64,000 nucleotides of DNA, from contig JARKIF010000076.1 of NCBI GenBank assembly GCA_029378245.1, positions 91,537 through 155,536 on the forward strand. Reading direction: 5' to 3'. The notes under the pieces were generated by a model. The model searched no databases and was not told the origin of the DNA. It saw only the letters and a list, made by a program, of their open reading frames with translations. Positions within the stretch are counted from its first letter, which is position 1, and the number at the start of each line of letters is the position of its first letter. This DNA is from Roridomyces roridus. Its lineage: Eukaryota > Basidiomycota > Agaricomycetes > Agaricales > Mycenaceae. A program made the translations under genes and the position numbers. This document shows, in pieces, positions 63,093-64,000 of this stretch.

Positions 63093-64000
63093 TTACGCCG
63101 TCAACACCTCGTCCACGGCATCCAGCACCACAACGCCCTCCTCCCTTTTGGCCATAATATTATCCCCACCCGCCGCGACGGTAGTCCAACGTCACGATCC
63201 TATACAGCCTCCCAAAATCAACACGCTCGTCCCCAATTTCGAGATCAATGAGCGTCCCAGTGCGTGGGTTGTAGTGACCCTCATCCCGCTCGACACCTGC
63301 GGAACGTGATGACGGCTCCACCAGCCCTGGCGCAGCCACGCCGCTCACAGCGCCCTTTAACCCATCCAAAGCTCCCGGCCCGTCATCTCAACCTCCGCTA
63401 CCGCATTCCCAAACGGAAGCGCCCCGAGCACGGTCCCCGCGCGTTATATTTCCCAGGTCCAGCGTAACACGGATACCACCGCGTGAAGATGCAGCCCGTC
63501 AGTGTTGTGCCGATAGTCAACCATAGCATCACACACAACATCGCCAAACGTGCATTCCCCGGTCTTGCACCCATCGTGTTTGAGCTGCAGTGAAGTCGTC
63601 CCGATGACCCCCCAGCAAACGCGTCGAACGGGGCGCGCCAGGCACGGATTTGATTTTGAAGTCCCGAATCTTGCGCGGTTTCATTGGTGAGGGAATCGGC
63701 TTGCCCTCGAATGCGACAATCTTCCCTCGCTCATCAAACTCGACGTCGATATGACCCAGATATTCGCCATATCGATACGCAGTAACCACCAACCCTGCTC
63801 GCCGTCCAAATTCCTCCGAATCGTAGGATACGGACCAGCAGCGCCCTTCATATCGCCCAATAGCGTATGCGAATGCGCTCCGATGATGAGGTACACACCC
63901 CGAGTCCGTCGAGCAAGTTGGAGATCAACGTCGTAGCCCACATGCGTCATGAGCACGACACGCTTCACCCCCCTCCTCCACTGTACACGTAATCCACCCA
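63093..64000 (-). pseudogene. 5'-nucleotidase-like gene, 3' part, frameshifted
   Basis: Reads off the right edge. Pieces in order: VKRVVLMTHVGYDVDLQLAR, LIIGAHSHTLLGDMKG (the GHSHT-type metal-site motif of UshA/5'-nucleotidase metallophosphoesterases), VVTAYRYGEYLGHIDVEF, NETAQDSGLQNQIRAWRAPF, TGECTFGDVVCDAMVDYRHN, and GGDNIMAKREEGVVVLDAVD with a stop at 63093-63095. The frame changes at least four times (near 63805, 63697, 63617 and 63180), mostly at C or G runs, and part of the C-terminal substrate domain is missing. So it is a decayed copy of an enzyme that dephosphorylates nucleotides. Confidence 0.75.

Noticed and set aside
1..64000. CRISPR arrays, operons and bacterial-type ribosome binding sites
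   Set aside because: Spliced genes, LTR retrotransposon and gene families are all eukaryotic; no regularly spaced repeat-spacer array was seen.

Overview
The window reads as nuclear DNA of a mushroom-forming basidiomycete (Agaricomycetes; a Mycena-like species is my guess, not shown by the sequence). The grounds are short GT-AG introns of about 46-66 bp, a fungal PDR-type ABC transporter, a GH79 enzyme with a GPI-like tail, a kelch-MYND protein, a Ty3/gypsy chromovirus and large families of coiled-coil plus F-box-like genes.

The left 38 kb is an array of two F-box-like families. Family A (seven copies, all +, about 425-455 aa, no intron in the coding region) and family B (six copies, all -) alternate, so that neighbours are divergent (B<- ->A) or convergent (A-> <-B). 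Six of the seven A copies there are open; every B copy is broken, each in its own way. A divergent B-A intergenic region was split by a nest of mobile elements (5581-13842): a 371-bp ACCCGT-rich hAT-like MITE, inside it a 572-bp MITE with CACAGGG ends, inside that a complete chromovirus with identical 475-bp LTRs, and inside its 3' LTR a 659-bp solo LTR. Target duplications of 8, 3, 5 and 5 bp support each level. Other genes within the array are a relic of a LigB/DOPA-type extradiol dioxygenase (15.6-16.3 kb), a FRA10AC1 homologue (17.0-17.8 kb) and a secreted S10 serine carboxypeptidase (24.3-26.1 kb).

From 38.6 to 57.2 kb lie single-copy style genes: a kelch-MYND protein (-), a full-size PDR/ABCG transporter (-), a second copy of the CACAGGG MITE, four BTB/POZ paralogues (one disrupted by a third kind of MITE), and a GH79 glycoside hydrolase (+). 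The right end (57.8-62.4 kb) holds a second group of family A genes on the - strand (one relic, one open, one frameshifted), then a decayed 5'-nucleotidase-like gene that runs off the window.

The F-box-like and BTB proteins are both of classes known as substrate adaptors of SCF and CUL3 ubiquitin ligases, so the window is rich in lineage-expanded adaptor candidates; their substrates cannot be told from sequence. The genes do not form a biosynthetic cluster. Clean reading of the multi-exon genes (kelch-MYND, ABC, BTB1/3/4, GH79, S10) argues that the frameshifts in family B and in the 5'-nucleotidase are real decay rather than poor sequence.
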